In this document: piece by piece, positions 36,319-44,580 of the stretch | Position numbering within the stretch: the first letter of the stretch is position 1 | How the letters are laid out: each line of letters begins with the position of its first letter | Source of the DNA: Streptococcus sp. DD13 | GTDB taxonomy: Bacteria > Bacillota > Bacilli > Lactobacillales > Streptococcaceae | Direction of reading: 5' to 3' | Assembly: GCF_001578875.1 (NCBI RefSeq) | Contig: NZ_KQ969506.1 | Span: 56,612 to 102,879, forward strand | Length of the DNA stretch: 46,268 nt | Translations under genes and position numbers: made by a program | Notes under the pieces: generated by a model | Told to the model about the DNA's origin: nothing | Databases searched by the model: none | What the model saw: the letters and a program-made list of their open reading frames with translations, nothing else

Positions 36319-37029
36319 ATGGTGAAAACATATAGTCAAAATGCAAATCACAACATGCGACGTCCAGTTGTGAAAGAAGAAATTGTCGAGCTGATGCGGG
36401 AGCGTCAAGCACAACATACAGGATTTTTGAAAGAACTAGAAGACTTTGCGCGTGGACAGAATATTCCGATCATTCCACATGAGACAGTGGCTTATTTTCG
36501 CGTCTTACTTCAGACGCTTCAGCCACGACAAATCTTGGAAGTGGGCACAGCCATTGGCTACTCAGCCCTGCTGATGGCAGAAAATAGTCCCAAGGCTCGG
36601 ATAACGACCATTGATCGGAACGAAGAAATGCTGAGCTACGCGCGTGAGAATATAGCTCGGTATGACCAGCGAAAGCAGATTGAATTGCTAGAAGGAGAAG
36701 CCGGAGACTTGCTTTCGAGCCTTCCAGATGATCAGTATGACTTTGTCTTTATGGATTCTGCTAAGTCCAAGTACATTGTCTTTTTGCCTGAGATTTTGAA
36801 AAAAGTCAAGGTCGGAGGGCTCATTGTGCTGGATGATGTGTTTCAAGGAGGAGATGTAGCACGGGACATTCAGGAAGTCCGACGAGGTCAGCGCACGATC
36901 TATAGGGGGCTTCAGCGCTTGTTTGATGCAACCTTGGACAATCCCGACTTGACGGCTAGTTTGTTGCCCTTAAGTGATGGGCTTTTGCTACTTAGAAAAA
37001 ATGTCGAGGAAGTCCGATTGGAAGCCTAG
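36319..37029 (+). CDS. SAM-dependent O-methyltransferase (class I, COMT-like)
   Basis: A 236-residue cytoplasmic enzyme of the caffeoyl-CoA/catechol O-methyltransferase family. The SAM site is ILEVGTAIGYSALLM; later motifs are ITTIDRNEEM, FVFMDSAKSKY and GGLIVLDDVFQGG. The substrate is unknown; in streptococci the gene typically precedes prsA. The start MVKTYSQNANHNMRRP is the family N-terminus. No Shine-Dalgarno sequence is present and the promoter suggests a leaderless mRNA. ATG 36355 is an alternative, also without a ribosome site. Confidence 0.9.
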   Translation: MVKTYSQNANHNMRRPVVKEEIVELMRERQAQHTGFLKELEDFARGQNIPIIPHETVAYFRVLLQTLQPRQILEVGTAIGYSALLMAENSPKARITTIDRNEEMLSYARENIARYDQRKQIELLEGEAGDLLSSLPDDQYDFVFMDSAKSKYIVFLPEILKKVKVGGLIVLDDVFQGGDVARDIQEVRRGQRTIYRGLQRLFDATLDNPDLTASLLPLSDGLLLLRKNVEEVRLEA

Positions 37030-37098
37030 TGTTTTAAGCAAAATTTAAGGATTTGTGGTATACTGGTAAAGTTAATGAATAAAAAGGAGAACCTTTTG

Positions 37099-38139
37099 AT
37101 GAAAGCTAAAAAATTTCTTCTCGGGGCAGTGACACTGGTTGCTGCAACGACGCTAGCTGCTTGTTCATCAAGCAACGGAGCGATTTCGAGTGCGAATAAA
37201 GACACAGATAAGGCCCTTGAAGCGAAAGCTTTGAAGGGAGACGATATTGTGACCTACAAGGGCGGAAGCATCACCATCCGTGAATTTTACGAAACGGTTA
37301 AGACCAACAGCCAAGCTCAGTCTGTCTTGCTTCAAATGCTGATTTCGGATGTGTTGGAAGAAGAATACGGTAGCAAAGTTACCAATGATGATGTCCAAAA
37401 GGCATTTGATGAATCAAAAGCAAACTATGGGGATTCCTTTAGCCAAGCCTTGGCATCTGCCGGCATGACAGAGGAAGCCTACAAGCAGCAAATTCGGACG
37501 AGCAAGCTGGTAGAGTATGCAGTGAAGGTTGCAGCTGAAAAAGACATCACCGATGAGCAATATAAGACGGCTTACGATAGTTACACGCCAGAAGTAGAAG
37601 CTCAAATCATCCAAATGACGGACCAAAACAAGGCCAACGAAGTCTTGAAAAAAGCCCAAAACGGGGATGACTTTGCCCAGTTGGCTAAGGAAAATTCCAC
37701 AGACAAAACGACAAAAGAAAATGGAGGAACTGTTAAGTTTGATTCAACGTCAACAACTGTTCCAACAGACGTCCAAAAAGCGATTTTTGCACTTAAGGAC
37801 GGTCAAGTAGGGTCTCAGCTCGTTTCGGTCGTAGATTACAGTACCTATGCTTCTAACTACTATATCGTAAAGCTGGTGAAGAAGACTGAAAAGTCTAAGA
37901 ACTGGGAAGATTACAAGGATGTCCTGAAGGAAGCTATCGTTAAGTCAAAACAAAGTGACTCTACCTATGTAGCAAAAGTCGTCGGAGAAGCCTTGACCAA
38001 GTACAATGTAAAAGTTAAAGACGAAGCTTTCCAAAGCATTATTTCTCAATACGCCAAAACAAGTGCATCTTCTAGCACCAGTGCAAGCTCAAGTACAAGT
38101 ACATCAGAGTCTTCCACTTCAAGTTCAAGCTCTAAGTAA
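37099..38139 (+). CDS. prsA: PrsA foldase, lipoprotein peptidyl-prolyl isomerase
   Basis: A 346-residue lipoprotein that folds secreted proteins outside the membrane. Lipobox LAAC (Cys22), N-terminal SurA-like helical region, parvulin-type PpiC domain (about residues 140-240: EVEAQIIQMTDQNKANEVLK through DGQVGSQLVSV) and a Ser/Thr-only tail of about 25 residues (TSASSSTS). The ATG at 37099 follows AAGGAG; the ATG at 37075 lacks one. TATACT (37059-37064) preceded by TGG is the likely -10. Confidence 0.95.
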   Translation: MKAKKFLLGAVTLVAATTLAACSSSNGAISSANKDTDKALEAKALKGDDIVTYKGGSITIREFYETVKTNSQAQSVLLQMLISDVLEEEYGSKVTNDDVQKAFDESKANYGDSFSQALASAGMTEEAYKQQIRTSKLVEYAVKVAAEKDITDEQYKTAYDSYTPEVEAQIIQMTDQNKANEVLKKAQNGDDFAQLAKENSTDKTTKENGGTVKFDSTSTTVPTDVQKAIFALKDGQVGSQLVSVVDYSTYASNYYIVKLVKKTEKSKNWEDYKDVLKEAIVKSKQSDSTYVAKVVGEALTKYNVKVKDEAFQSIISQYAKTSASSSTSASSSTSTSESSTSSSSSK

Positions 38140-38157
38140 GCGTCTGTGAAAACTGGT

Positions 38158-38201
38158 GATAAGGCAATGAGCCTAGAAGGGCCAGGCGACTCAGCCTTAT
38201 C
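38158..38201 (+). other. Long imperfect hairpin in the prsA 3' region
   Basis: GATAAGGC (38158-38165) pairs with GCCTTATC (38194-38201), with inner TGAG/CTCA and CCT/AGG. No T tract follows; the true terminator comes 45 bases later. It may stabilise the 3' end or be a small repeat. Confidence 0.45.
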
Positions 38202-38245
38202 TTCTGGCTCCTTCCCATCTCCATTGAAAGCCTCAGACCTATCAG

Positions 38246-38282
38246 AGAAAAAACGAATCAGTCAAACTGGTTCGTTTTTTGG
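38246..38282 (+). terminator. Terminator of prsA
   Basis: AAAAAACGAA (38248-38257) pairs exactly with TTCGTTTTTT (38271-38280), with an inner AGT/ACT. Confidence 0.88.
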
Positions 38283-38298
38283 TGAGTTGAAAAAATAG

Positions 38299-38342
38299 TT
38301 GACAAACGGATATTTAGTGATAAAATGAAACGGTTCATTTTA
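38299..38342 (+). promoter_or_regulatory. Relic promoter with TetR-like palindromic operator
   Basis: -35 TTGACA (38299-38304), 16 bases, -10 TAAAAT (38321-38326). The palindrome TAAAATGAA-ACGG-TTCATTTTA (38321-38342) is perfect over nine bases per arm and covers the -10, the layout of a self-repressing TetR-family promoter. Only a 32-codon ORF without a ribosome site (38325-38423) follows, so the controlled gene seems to be lost. The rest of the interval to 38500 holds nothing I can identify. Confidence 0.55.
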
Positions 38343-38500
38343 CAGGATATGTTTGAGATAGATGTTGGTTATTTTTCTTGTTATGAAAGACTGAATCAAG
38401 AAATGCTAGACTTGCTTCGTTAAGGCTAAATAAAGGGAAGACTTAACCATGCGATGGGATTGTTCATCATTGTCAACGATACAGTGGGGCTGATTTTAAG

Positions 38501-38529
38501 TTGACGCAAGCTTTCAAAAACAGTATAAT
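38501..38529 (+). promoter_or_regulatory. Promoter of the alaS T-box operon
   Basis: -35 TTGACG (38501-38506), 17 bases, -10 TATAAT (38524-38529). Confidence 0.85.
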
Positions 38530-38534
38530 AGAGG

Positions 38535-38715
38535 GGTTGAGAATTGATTTTCGGTCCTCTTAGTCCAGAGAAGTGGCGGTGCTGCGAGCCATCTGAGAGA
38601 GAGAGTCATGCTACTCGATGTCACAATTGCATAAGAATAAGAGAATGACAAGTTCATTGAATGAAGGTGGTACCGCGGTTTTTCGCCCTTCGTGATGTGG
38701 ACTTGTCTTTTGCTT
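38535..38715 (+). promoter_or_regulatory. T-box leader specific for tRNA-Ala
   Basis: It has the T-box core AAGGTGGTACCGCG (38664-38677) and a stem I apical region GTGGCGGTGCTGCGAGCC. The terminator stem is GACAAGT (38647-38653)/ACTTGTC (38701-38707) followed by TTTTGCTTTT. The likely specifier is GCT (alanine, 38610-38612) followed by A, on the 3' side of stem I, which agrees with the downstream alaS. Uncharged tRNA-Ala should stabilise the antiterminator. Confidence 0.9.
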
Positions 38716-38727
38716 TTGGAGGTGCAG

Positions 38728-39213
38728 ATGAAAACCTATCTCGTGAAACAACAATTCCGTTTTGGAGGCGAACGCTTCGCTATCAAGGATGACAGGGGAG
38801 AAATCGCTTATCAGGTGGAAGGGTCCTTTATGAAGATTCCCAAGACTTTTACCCTCTATGATGCAGCTGGTCAGAAGGTGAGTAGCATCAGTAAAGAAGT
38901 GATGACCTTCTTGCCACGCTTTACCATTCAGCTTCAGGACGGTTCAAGTTTTGTGATTCGCAAGAAGTTGACCTTCTTACGTGATAAGTATACCTTTGAT
39001 AACCTCAATCTTCGGATTGAGGGCAATATCTGGGATTTGGATTTCAAACTATTGGATGACCGTGACCAACTCATTGCGGAGATTAGGAAAGAACTCTTTC
39101 ACCTCACCTCGACTTACACCGTCACGGTCCTTGAGGATGCATACGCTGATCTGGTCATTTCCCTCTGTGTCGCCATTGACTATGTAGAAATGCTGGAAAG
39201 CGGATCGAATTAA
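38728..39213 (+). CDS. LURP-one-related (YxjI-like) protein
   Basis: A 161-residue protein of the LOR/tubby-like fold: beta-rich, with FRFGGERFAIKDDRGEIAYQ, then FTLYDAAGQKV and the hydrophobic last helix YADLVISLCVAIDYVEML. It has no signal peptide. It starts ten bases after the T-box terminator with GGAGGT before the ATG; the upstream in-frame ATG at 38692 would fall in the terminator stem. It is co-regulated with alaS 20 bases downstream, but a role in translation is not known. Confidence 0.85.
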   Translation: MKTYLVKQQFRFGGERFAIKDDRGEIAYQVEGSFMKIPKTFTLYDAAGQKVSSISKEVMTFLPRFTIQLQDGSSFVIRKKLTFLRDKYTFDNLNLRIEGNIWDLDFKLLDDRDQLIAEIRKELFHLTSTYTVTVLEDAYADLVISLCVAIDYVEMLESGSN

Positions 39214-39232
39214 ACAAAAATAAGGAGAACTC

Positions 39233-41851
39233 ATGAAACAACTATCTAGTGCACAAGTCCGCCAACTATGGCTGGATTTCTGGGCCAGCAAAGGCCACGC
39301 GGTAGAACCATCTGTCAGCTTGGTTCCAGTCAACGACCCAACTCTCTTGTGGATCAACTCAGGGGTTGCGACTCTTAAAAAATATTTCGATGGAACTGTC
39401 ATTCCTGAAAATCCTCGGATTACCAACTCGCAAAAGGCGATCCGGACCAACGACATTGAAAATGTCGGAAAAACGGCTCGCCACCATACCATGTTTGAGA
39501 TGCTAGGGAACTTCTCAATCGGGGACTACTTCCGTGATGAAGCCATCACTTGGGCTTTTGAACTCTTGACCAGTCCTGAGTGGTTTGACTTCCCTAAAGA
39601 CAAACTTTATATGACCTATTACCCAGATGACAAGGATTCTTACAACCGCTGGATTGCAGTAGGAGTGGATCCAAGCCACTTGGTCCCAATCGAGGACAAC
39701 TTCTGGGAAATCGGTGCGGGGCCTTCTGGACCCGATACTGAGATCTTCTTTGACCGTGGTGAAGCTTTTGACCCAGAAAACATCGGGATTCGCCTGCTTG
39801 CAGAAGATATCGAAAACGACCGATACATCGAAATCTGGAACATCGTTTTATCACAATTTAACGCAGACCCAGCTGTGCCTCGTAGCGAATACAAGGAACT
39901 GCCCCACAAGAACATTGATACGGGCGCTGGTTTGGAGCGTTTGGTGGCCGTTATCCAAGGAGCTAAAACCAACTTTGAAACGGACCTCTTCATGCCGATT
40001 ATCCGTGAAGTGGAGAAATTATCTGGAAAGGTCTACGATCCAGATGGCGACAACATGAGCTTTAAGGTCATCGCTGACCACATCCGTTCCCTTTCCTTTG
40101 CCATTGGGGATGGGGCTCTTCCAGGAAATGAAGGTCGTGGCTATGTCCTTCGTCGTCTCCTCCGTCGGGCTTCTATGCACGGTCAAAAATTGGGGATCAA
40201 CGAGCCTTTCCTTTACAAACTCGTTCCAACGGTTGGAAAGATCATGGAAAGCTACTACCCAGAAGTGCTTGAAAAACGAGACTTTATCGAAAAAATCATC
40301 AAGAGCGAGGAAGAATCTTTTGCCCGTACCCTGCACTCTGGTCAACACTTTGCCCAAGGTATCGTAGCTAGCTTGAAAGAAAAAGGTCAATCTGTCATTG
40401 CTGGTCAAGATGTCTTCAAACTCTACGATACTTATGGATTCCCAGTGGAATTAACAGAAGAAATCGCTGAAGAAGCGGGCATGACTGTCGACCGTGAAGG
40501 TTTTGAAGCAGCCATGAAAGAGCAGCAAGAGCGGGCGCGTGCGTCAGCTGTCAAGGGTGGCTCTATGGGTATGCAGAATGAAACCCTCCAAAACATTACC
40601 GTAGAAAGTGTCTTCAACTACAATGCTAGTCAATTGTCTTCTAAATTAGTCGCTATCGTAGCGGACAATGCAGAAGTTGAAGCCGTTTCTGAAGGGACTG
40701 CCTCTCTGATCTTTGCGGAAACACCATTCTACGCAGAGATGGGTGGACAGGTCGCTGACCATGGTCAACTCTTGGATGCAGCAGGAAACGTCGTGGCTAC
40801 TGTGACCGATGTTCAAAAAGCACCAAACGGTCAAGCCCTCCATACGGTCGAAGTGCTCGCACCGCTTGCTTTGAACCAAGAATACACCTTGGCCATCGAC
40901 ACCAATCGTCGTCACCGGGTCATGAAAAACCACACTGCGACTCACTTGCTTCACGCGGCCCTTCACAATATCCTTGGAAATCACGCAACACAAGCAGGAT
41001 CTTTGAACGAAGTGGAATTTCTCCGTTTTGACTTTACCCATTTCCAAGCCGTAACTCCTGAAGAATTGCGTGCGATTGAAGAGCAAGTCAATGAGAAAAT
41101 CTGGGAAGCACTTGCGGTTGAGACCGTTGAGACAGACATTGATACTGCTAAGGAAATGGGAGCTATGGCCCTCTTTGGTGAGAAATATGGAAAATCCGTT
41201 CGAGTTGTGACGATCGGGGACTACTCTATCGAGCTCTGTGGGGGTACCCATGTGGGCAATACGTCTGAGATTGGTCTCTTCAAGATTGTCAAAGAAGAAG
41301 GGATTGGATCTGGAACTCGCCGGATCTTGGCAGTAACTGGTAAGGAAGCCTTTGAAGCTTATCGTGAACAAGAAGACGCTTTGAAAGCTGTCGCAGCAAC
41401 GCTTAAAGCTCCTCAAGTCAAGGAAGTCCCTCACAAGGTCGAAGGTCTTCAAGAACAACTCCGTCAACTCCAAAAAGAAAATGCGGAACTCAAAGAAAAA
41501 GCCGCAGCAGCAGCTGCAGGCGATGTCTTCAAGAATGTTCAAGAAGTCAACGGCCACCGTTACATCGCAAGCCAAGTGTCTGTATCAGACGCTGGTGCGC
41601 TTCGGACCTTTGCGGATAAGTGGAAACAAAAAGACTACTCCGATGTGCTTGTCCTAGTTGCCGCTATCGGTGACAAAGTCAATGTCCTTGTAGCTAGCAA
41701 GACTAAGGATATCCATGCTGGAAACTTGGTCAAAGAATTAGCTCCAATCGTCGATGGACGTGGTGGTGGAAAACCAGACATGGCCATGGCAGGAGGTTCC
41801 AATGCCAGCAAAATCGCTGAGTTGCTCGCAGCAGTCGGACAACATGTATAA
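39233..41851 (+). CDS. alaS: Alanyl-tRNA synthetase
   Basis: Charges tRNA-Ala and edits mischarged Ser and Gly; 872 residues, normal length. The class II catalytic domain has [14 protein letters not shown] and GAGLERL, the editing domain has the zinc-binding sets [11 protein letters not shown] and [13 protein letters not shown], and the C-terminal oligomerisation coiled coil and glycine-rich C-Ala domain ([15 protein letters not shown]) follow. An AAGGAG ribosome site is present. It is controlled by the T-box through the upstream LOR gene. Confidence 0.98.
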   Translation: MKQLSSAQVRQLWLDFWASKGHAVEPSVSLVPVNDPTLLWINSGVATLKKYFDGTVIPENPRITNSQKAIRTNDIENVGKTARHHTMFEMLGNFSIGDYFRDEAITWAFELLTSPEWFDFPKDKLYMTYYPDDKDSYNRWIAVGVDPSHLVPIEDNFWEIGAGPSGPDTEIFFDRGEAFDPENIGIRLLAEDIENDRYIEIWNIVLSQFNADPAVPRSEYKELPHKNIDTGAGLERLVAVIQGAKTNFETDLFMPIIREVEKLSGKVYDPDGDNMSFKVIADHIRSLSFAIGDGALPGNEGRGYVLRRLLRRASMHGQKLGINEPFLYKLVPTVGKIMESYYPEVLEKRDFIEKIIKSEEESFARTLHSGQHFAQGIVASLKEKGQSVIAGQDVFKLYDTYGFPVELTEEIAEEAGMTVDREGFEAAMKEQQERARASAVKGGSMGMQNETLQNITVESVFNYNASQLSSKLVAIVADNAEVEAVSEGTASLIFAETPFYAEMGGQVADHGQLLDAAGNVVATVTDVQKAPNGQALHTVEVLAPLALNQEYTLAIDTNRRHRVMKNHTATHLLHAALHNILGNHATQAGSLNEVEFLRFDFTHFQAVTPEELRAIEEQVNEKIWEALAVETVETDIDTAKEMGAMALFGEKYGKSVRVVTIGDYSIELCGGTHVGNTSEIGLFKIVKEEGIGSGTRRILAVTGKEAFEAYREQEDALKAVAATLKAPQVKEVPHKVEGLQEQLRQLQKENAELKEKAAAAAAGDVFKNVQEVNGHRYIASQVSVSDAGALRTFADKWKQKDYSDVLVLVAAIGDKVNVLVASKTKDIHAGNLVKELAPIVDGRGGGKPDMAMAGGSNASKIAELLAAVGQHV

Positions 41852-41861
41852 GATTCAAATG

Positions 41862-41889
41862 AAGACTGAGGAAATCCTCGGTCTTTTTT
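41862..41889 (+). terminator. Terminator of alaS
   Basis: AAGACTGAGG (41862-41871), loop AAAT, CCTCGGTCTT (41876-41885), T tract. Confidence 0.9.
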
Positions 41890-42083
41890 TGATGGAGCCA
41901 AATGTACCCTTTTTGCGGATAGGAACGCGTGGCAAGGGAAGGCTAGGTAGAACAGATAGGTTATAAGGAACAAAAGAACACTTTCTTCTTTGTCTACAGG
42001 TTTTGTTTGGAAATGAACAGGTATTTTGATGTATCGAATAATGTACAAAATGACAACAATAGATATTTTTTTGAAAAAAATAC

Positions 42084-42112
42084 TTGTCAAAAATAAAACC
42101 AAGTGTTATACT
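42084..42112 (+). promoter_or_regulatory. Promoter of the DUF3267-XRE-ABC operon
   Basis: -35 TTGTCA (42084-42089), 17 bases, -10 TATACT (42107-42112). The A/T-rich dyad GTTATACTATAC around the -10 could be bound by the XRE protein encoded in the operon; that is inference. Confidence 0.7.
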
Positions 42113-42149
42113 ATACAGGTAAGATAGTTCAGATGATCAAGGAGGCGAT

Positions 42150-42704
42150 ATGAAAATTTTAGAAAAAGTGGACATCCAGGAAAACAAGCGCTTGGTTTTT
42201 GGATTGAACATGGTTGCTGTGATCCTTTGGATACTTCTTCTTTTCCCGTTTGCTTGGTTGACGGTTTTTCTAGCAGGAGGGCAACAGCAGTGGGATGTTC
42301 CTTATACTGATCTGATAGGGGTTATGTTGGGGATTATTCCCTTACTAGCTGTCCACGAGCTCATTCATGGGCTGTTTTTCAAGCTTTTTGCTCCGGAAAG
42401 ACCTGTCAGGTTTGGGTTCAAGTGGTCTTCGATGATGGCCTATGCGACCAGTCCTGGAAGTCTCTACCAGAGGAAGCAGATGGCGATGATTGCTGGAGCG
42501 CCGTTTGTCATGCTAACAGCGCTCCTAACAGTAGGCTGTGCGCTGCATCTTTTCTCACCGGTCCATTATCTTTTTTGGGTTACTTTTCATGCCTGTGGCT
42601 GTGTAGGAGACTTTTTCTACCTCTACCTGCTGTTGATCAAGTATGGCAAGGGTGAGATTCGAGCAGAGGATACTGAGAATGGCTTGATCATTTATCAAGT
42701 ATAG
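42150..42704 (+). CDS. DUF3267 membrane metalloprotease-like protein
   Basis: A 184-residue polytopic membrane protein (four or five spans). The zinc-protease motif VHELIHGLFF (HExxH) lies in a hydrophobic context, and a later CGCVGDFFYLY could supply the third ligand (Asp), as in site-2-type proteases. It heads an operon with a repressor and an exporter, so it may process a membrane peptide or the operon's signal. A GGAGG ribosome site is present. Confidence 0.85.
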   Translation: MKILEKVDIQENKRLVFGLNMVAVILWILLLFPFAWLTVFLAGGQQQWDVPYTDLIGVMLGIIPLLAVHELIHGLFFKLFAPERPVRFGFKWSSMMAYATSPGSLYQRKQMAMIAGAPFVMLTALLTVGCALHLFSPVHYLFWVTFHACGCVGDFFYLYLLLIKYGKGEIRAEDTENGLIIYQV

Positions 42705-42713
42705 GAGGACAAG

Positions 42714-42923
42714 ATGGTATTAAAAAATCGTCTCAAGGAGTTGAGAGCGAGGGATGGTCTCAACCAGACCGAACTAGCCAAACTAGCCGGAATATCTAGA
42801 CAGTCGGTTAGTCTGTTAGAACGTGGGGAGTACACACCTTCGGTTGTCATTGCCCTTACGATTGCTAAAATCTTTAAAGAACCAGTGGAGAGTGTATTTC
42901 GCATAGAGGAGGATGAAGAGTGA
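42714..42923 (+). CDS. XRE/Cro-type transcriptional regulator
   Basis: A 69-residue DNA-binding protein that is almost only a helix-turn-helix: LKELRARDGLNQTELAKLAG, then ISRQSVSLLERGEYTPS. It belongs to the short YgzD-like group found next to small membrane protein and ABC genes. It probably represses this operon. Its TGA overlaps the GTG of the next gene. Confidence 0.93.
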   Translation: MVLKNRLKELRARDGLNQTELAKLAGISRQSVSLLERGEYTPSVVIALTIAKIFKEPVESVFRIEEDEE

Positions 42924-43681
42924 GAAAGAGGAAAAAAACGCAGCGTTATCGTTTCTGGAGGAATGTCCTCATTATCGGACTAAGCGGTCTGTGTGGTGTT
43001 TTGATTGGGTATGGAGTAAAAGTCTTTCACCTAGAAAGGGGTGTACGACTGACAAACATCCTTTCCCAACCCCTTCTCTATGGAGGGCTAACTACTCTAT
43101 CTGTCTTTTTGCTTTTGGTAGCAGGCTATCTCTATCGCAAATTAAAGGAAAATGTAGCCCTAAGAAGTCAAACGGAGGATGAGGAATTGGCAAATGCCAT
43201 CGAAATTCGATCGCAGAAAGAGTCTAGTCTTCTCTTTATGATTGCGGCTGTTTTAATCGTTCCGGCCCTTCTCGTCTTTAATTATATGATAGGAACAGTT
43301 TATCGCTATGAGGCAGACGGGGTACTAGCTAACCTATATGGAGTCATTGTTTTTCTATCTGGTGTGGCGACGAGCATTCTTGCCGATAGAAGTTATAAGG
43401 TGGTAAATGGTCGAGCCCTTCCGCGCTATGCGAACTCTAAGGAAAAGCGAGAGGTTCTGATGAGCCATATGGATGAGGTAGAAAAGCAAATTAATTATGA
43501 AGAGAATTTTGAGCTGGTCATTCGATTGACGAACCAAGTCATCCCAGCGATTTTGATTCTTCTCTTGATCTTAAGTGCGTTGTTTAGGATGGATATCACC
43601 TTAGCTATGGTGACAGTAGGCTGTATTTATATTTATATGATCATCCACCAATACCGCATTGTCAAACGGTACTACAAATAA
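42920..43681 (+). CDS. DUF3169 family membrane protein
   Basis: A 253-residue membrane protein with five or six hydrophobic spans in three pairs (about 17-30 and 50-66, 100-120 and 136-150, 205-240) and a charged loop between pairs (EDEELANAIEIRSQKE). It starts at GTG (42920), translationally coupled by GTGA overlap with the XRE gene. DUF3169 proteins recur next to such regulators; function is unknown. Confidence 0.85.
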   Translation: MRKRKKTQRYRFWRNVLIIGLSGLCGVLIGYGVKVFHLERGVRLTNILSQPLLYGGLTTLSVFLLLVAGYLYRKLKENVALRSQTEDEELANAIEIRSQKESSLLFMIAAVLIVPALLVFNYMIGTVYRYEADGVLANLYGVIVFLSGVATSILADRSYKVVNGRALPRYANSKEKREVLMSHMDEVEKQINYEENFELVIRLTNQVIPAILILLLILSALFRMDITLAMVTVGCIYIYMIIHQYRIVKRYYK

Positions 43682-43691
43682 GGAGATAATG

Positions 43692-44579
43692 ATGTTAGAA
43701 ATTCAAGAACTACGAAAAAGTTTTGGCGAAAAGGAGGTCCTCCATGGAGTCAGTTTTGCTGTAGAACCAGGGCGAATTTTGGGTCTTGTTGGTAAGAATG
43801 GAGCAGGGAAAACAACGATTTTTCATTCCATCTTAAACTTTGTCAGCTTCACAGGAAAGATTATTTTTGATGGTCAGAGAATTACGCAACAAACCTTTGA
43901 GCGGGTGGGTTATCTTCCGGAGGAGAGAAGCTTGATGCCCAAGCTGACGGTTCGGGATCAAGTCGCCTACCTGGCAGAATTGAAAGGGATGAGCCGGAAG
44001 GAGGTATCGCGTGTTCTTCCAAGCTGGATGGAACGCTTGCAGGTTAAAGGAGAGGTCACGGATAAGATCAAGAGTCTCTCTAAGGGAAATCAGCAAAAAG
44101 TGCAGCTGATTGCAACCTTGATCCATCAGCCAGATTTGATCATTTTGGATGAGCCATTTTCAGGTCTAGATCCTGTCAATGCCAGCCTTCTCAAACAAGT
44201 GATTTTGGAAGAGAAACAACGTGGCGCAACGATCATCTTTTCAGACCATGTCATGACCGATGTTGAAGAGATTTGTGATGACCTCGTGATGCTAAAAGAT
44301 GGTGAAGTTGCACTTGCAGGTACGGTACAGGAAGTGCGCTTGTCCTATGGTCGAACCAGACTCTTTATCAGCAGTGACTGGACCCAAGAGGAGTTGGAGC
44401 AATTGCCGCATGTCCTAGAAGTCAGTGTGACCAAGCAGGGAACGTGGCGCCTGATTTTGGAGGACGAGTCAGCTGGTCGAGACTTATTTGACAAACTGAC
44501 GGGTGGTCAGTATATCCAAACTTTTGACCAACAACCACCGACGGTTGATGAAATCTTCAGAATGATTGCGGGGGAGTAA
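43692..44579 (+). CDS. ABC exporter ATP-binding protein (NatA-like)
   Basis: A 295-residue ATPase. Walker A LVGKNGAGKTT, signature LSKGNQQKVQ, Walker B LIILDEPFSGLDP, H-loop FSDHVMTDVEE and a C-terminal accessory domain. SKGNQQ is typical of NatA-type exporters. ATG 43692 is six bases from GGAG; ATG 43689 is only three. It pairs with the permease one base downstream of its stop. Confidence 0.93.
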   Translation: MLEIQELRKSFGEKEVLHGVSFAVEPGRILGLVGKNGAGKTTIFHSILNFVSFTGKIIFDGQRITQQTFERVGYLPEERSLMPKLTVRDQVAYLAELKGMSRKEVSRVLPSWMERLQVKGEVTDKIKSLSKGNQQKVQLIATLIHQPDLIILDEPFSGLDPVNASLLKQVILEEKQRGATIIFSDHVMTDVEEICDDLVMLKDGEVALAGTVQEVRLSYGRTRLFISSDWTQEELEQLPHVLEVSVTKQGTWRLILEDESAGRDLFDKLTGGQYIQTFDQQPPTVDEIFRMIAGE

Positions 44580-44580
44580 G

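Noticed and set aside
40646..41575. 309-codon minus-strand open frame
   Set aside because: Lies inside alaS, whose motifs and codon bias are certain; no ribosome site and Cys/Phe-rich composition typical of an antisense shadow.
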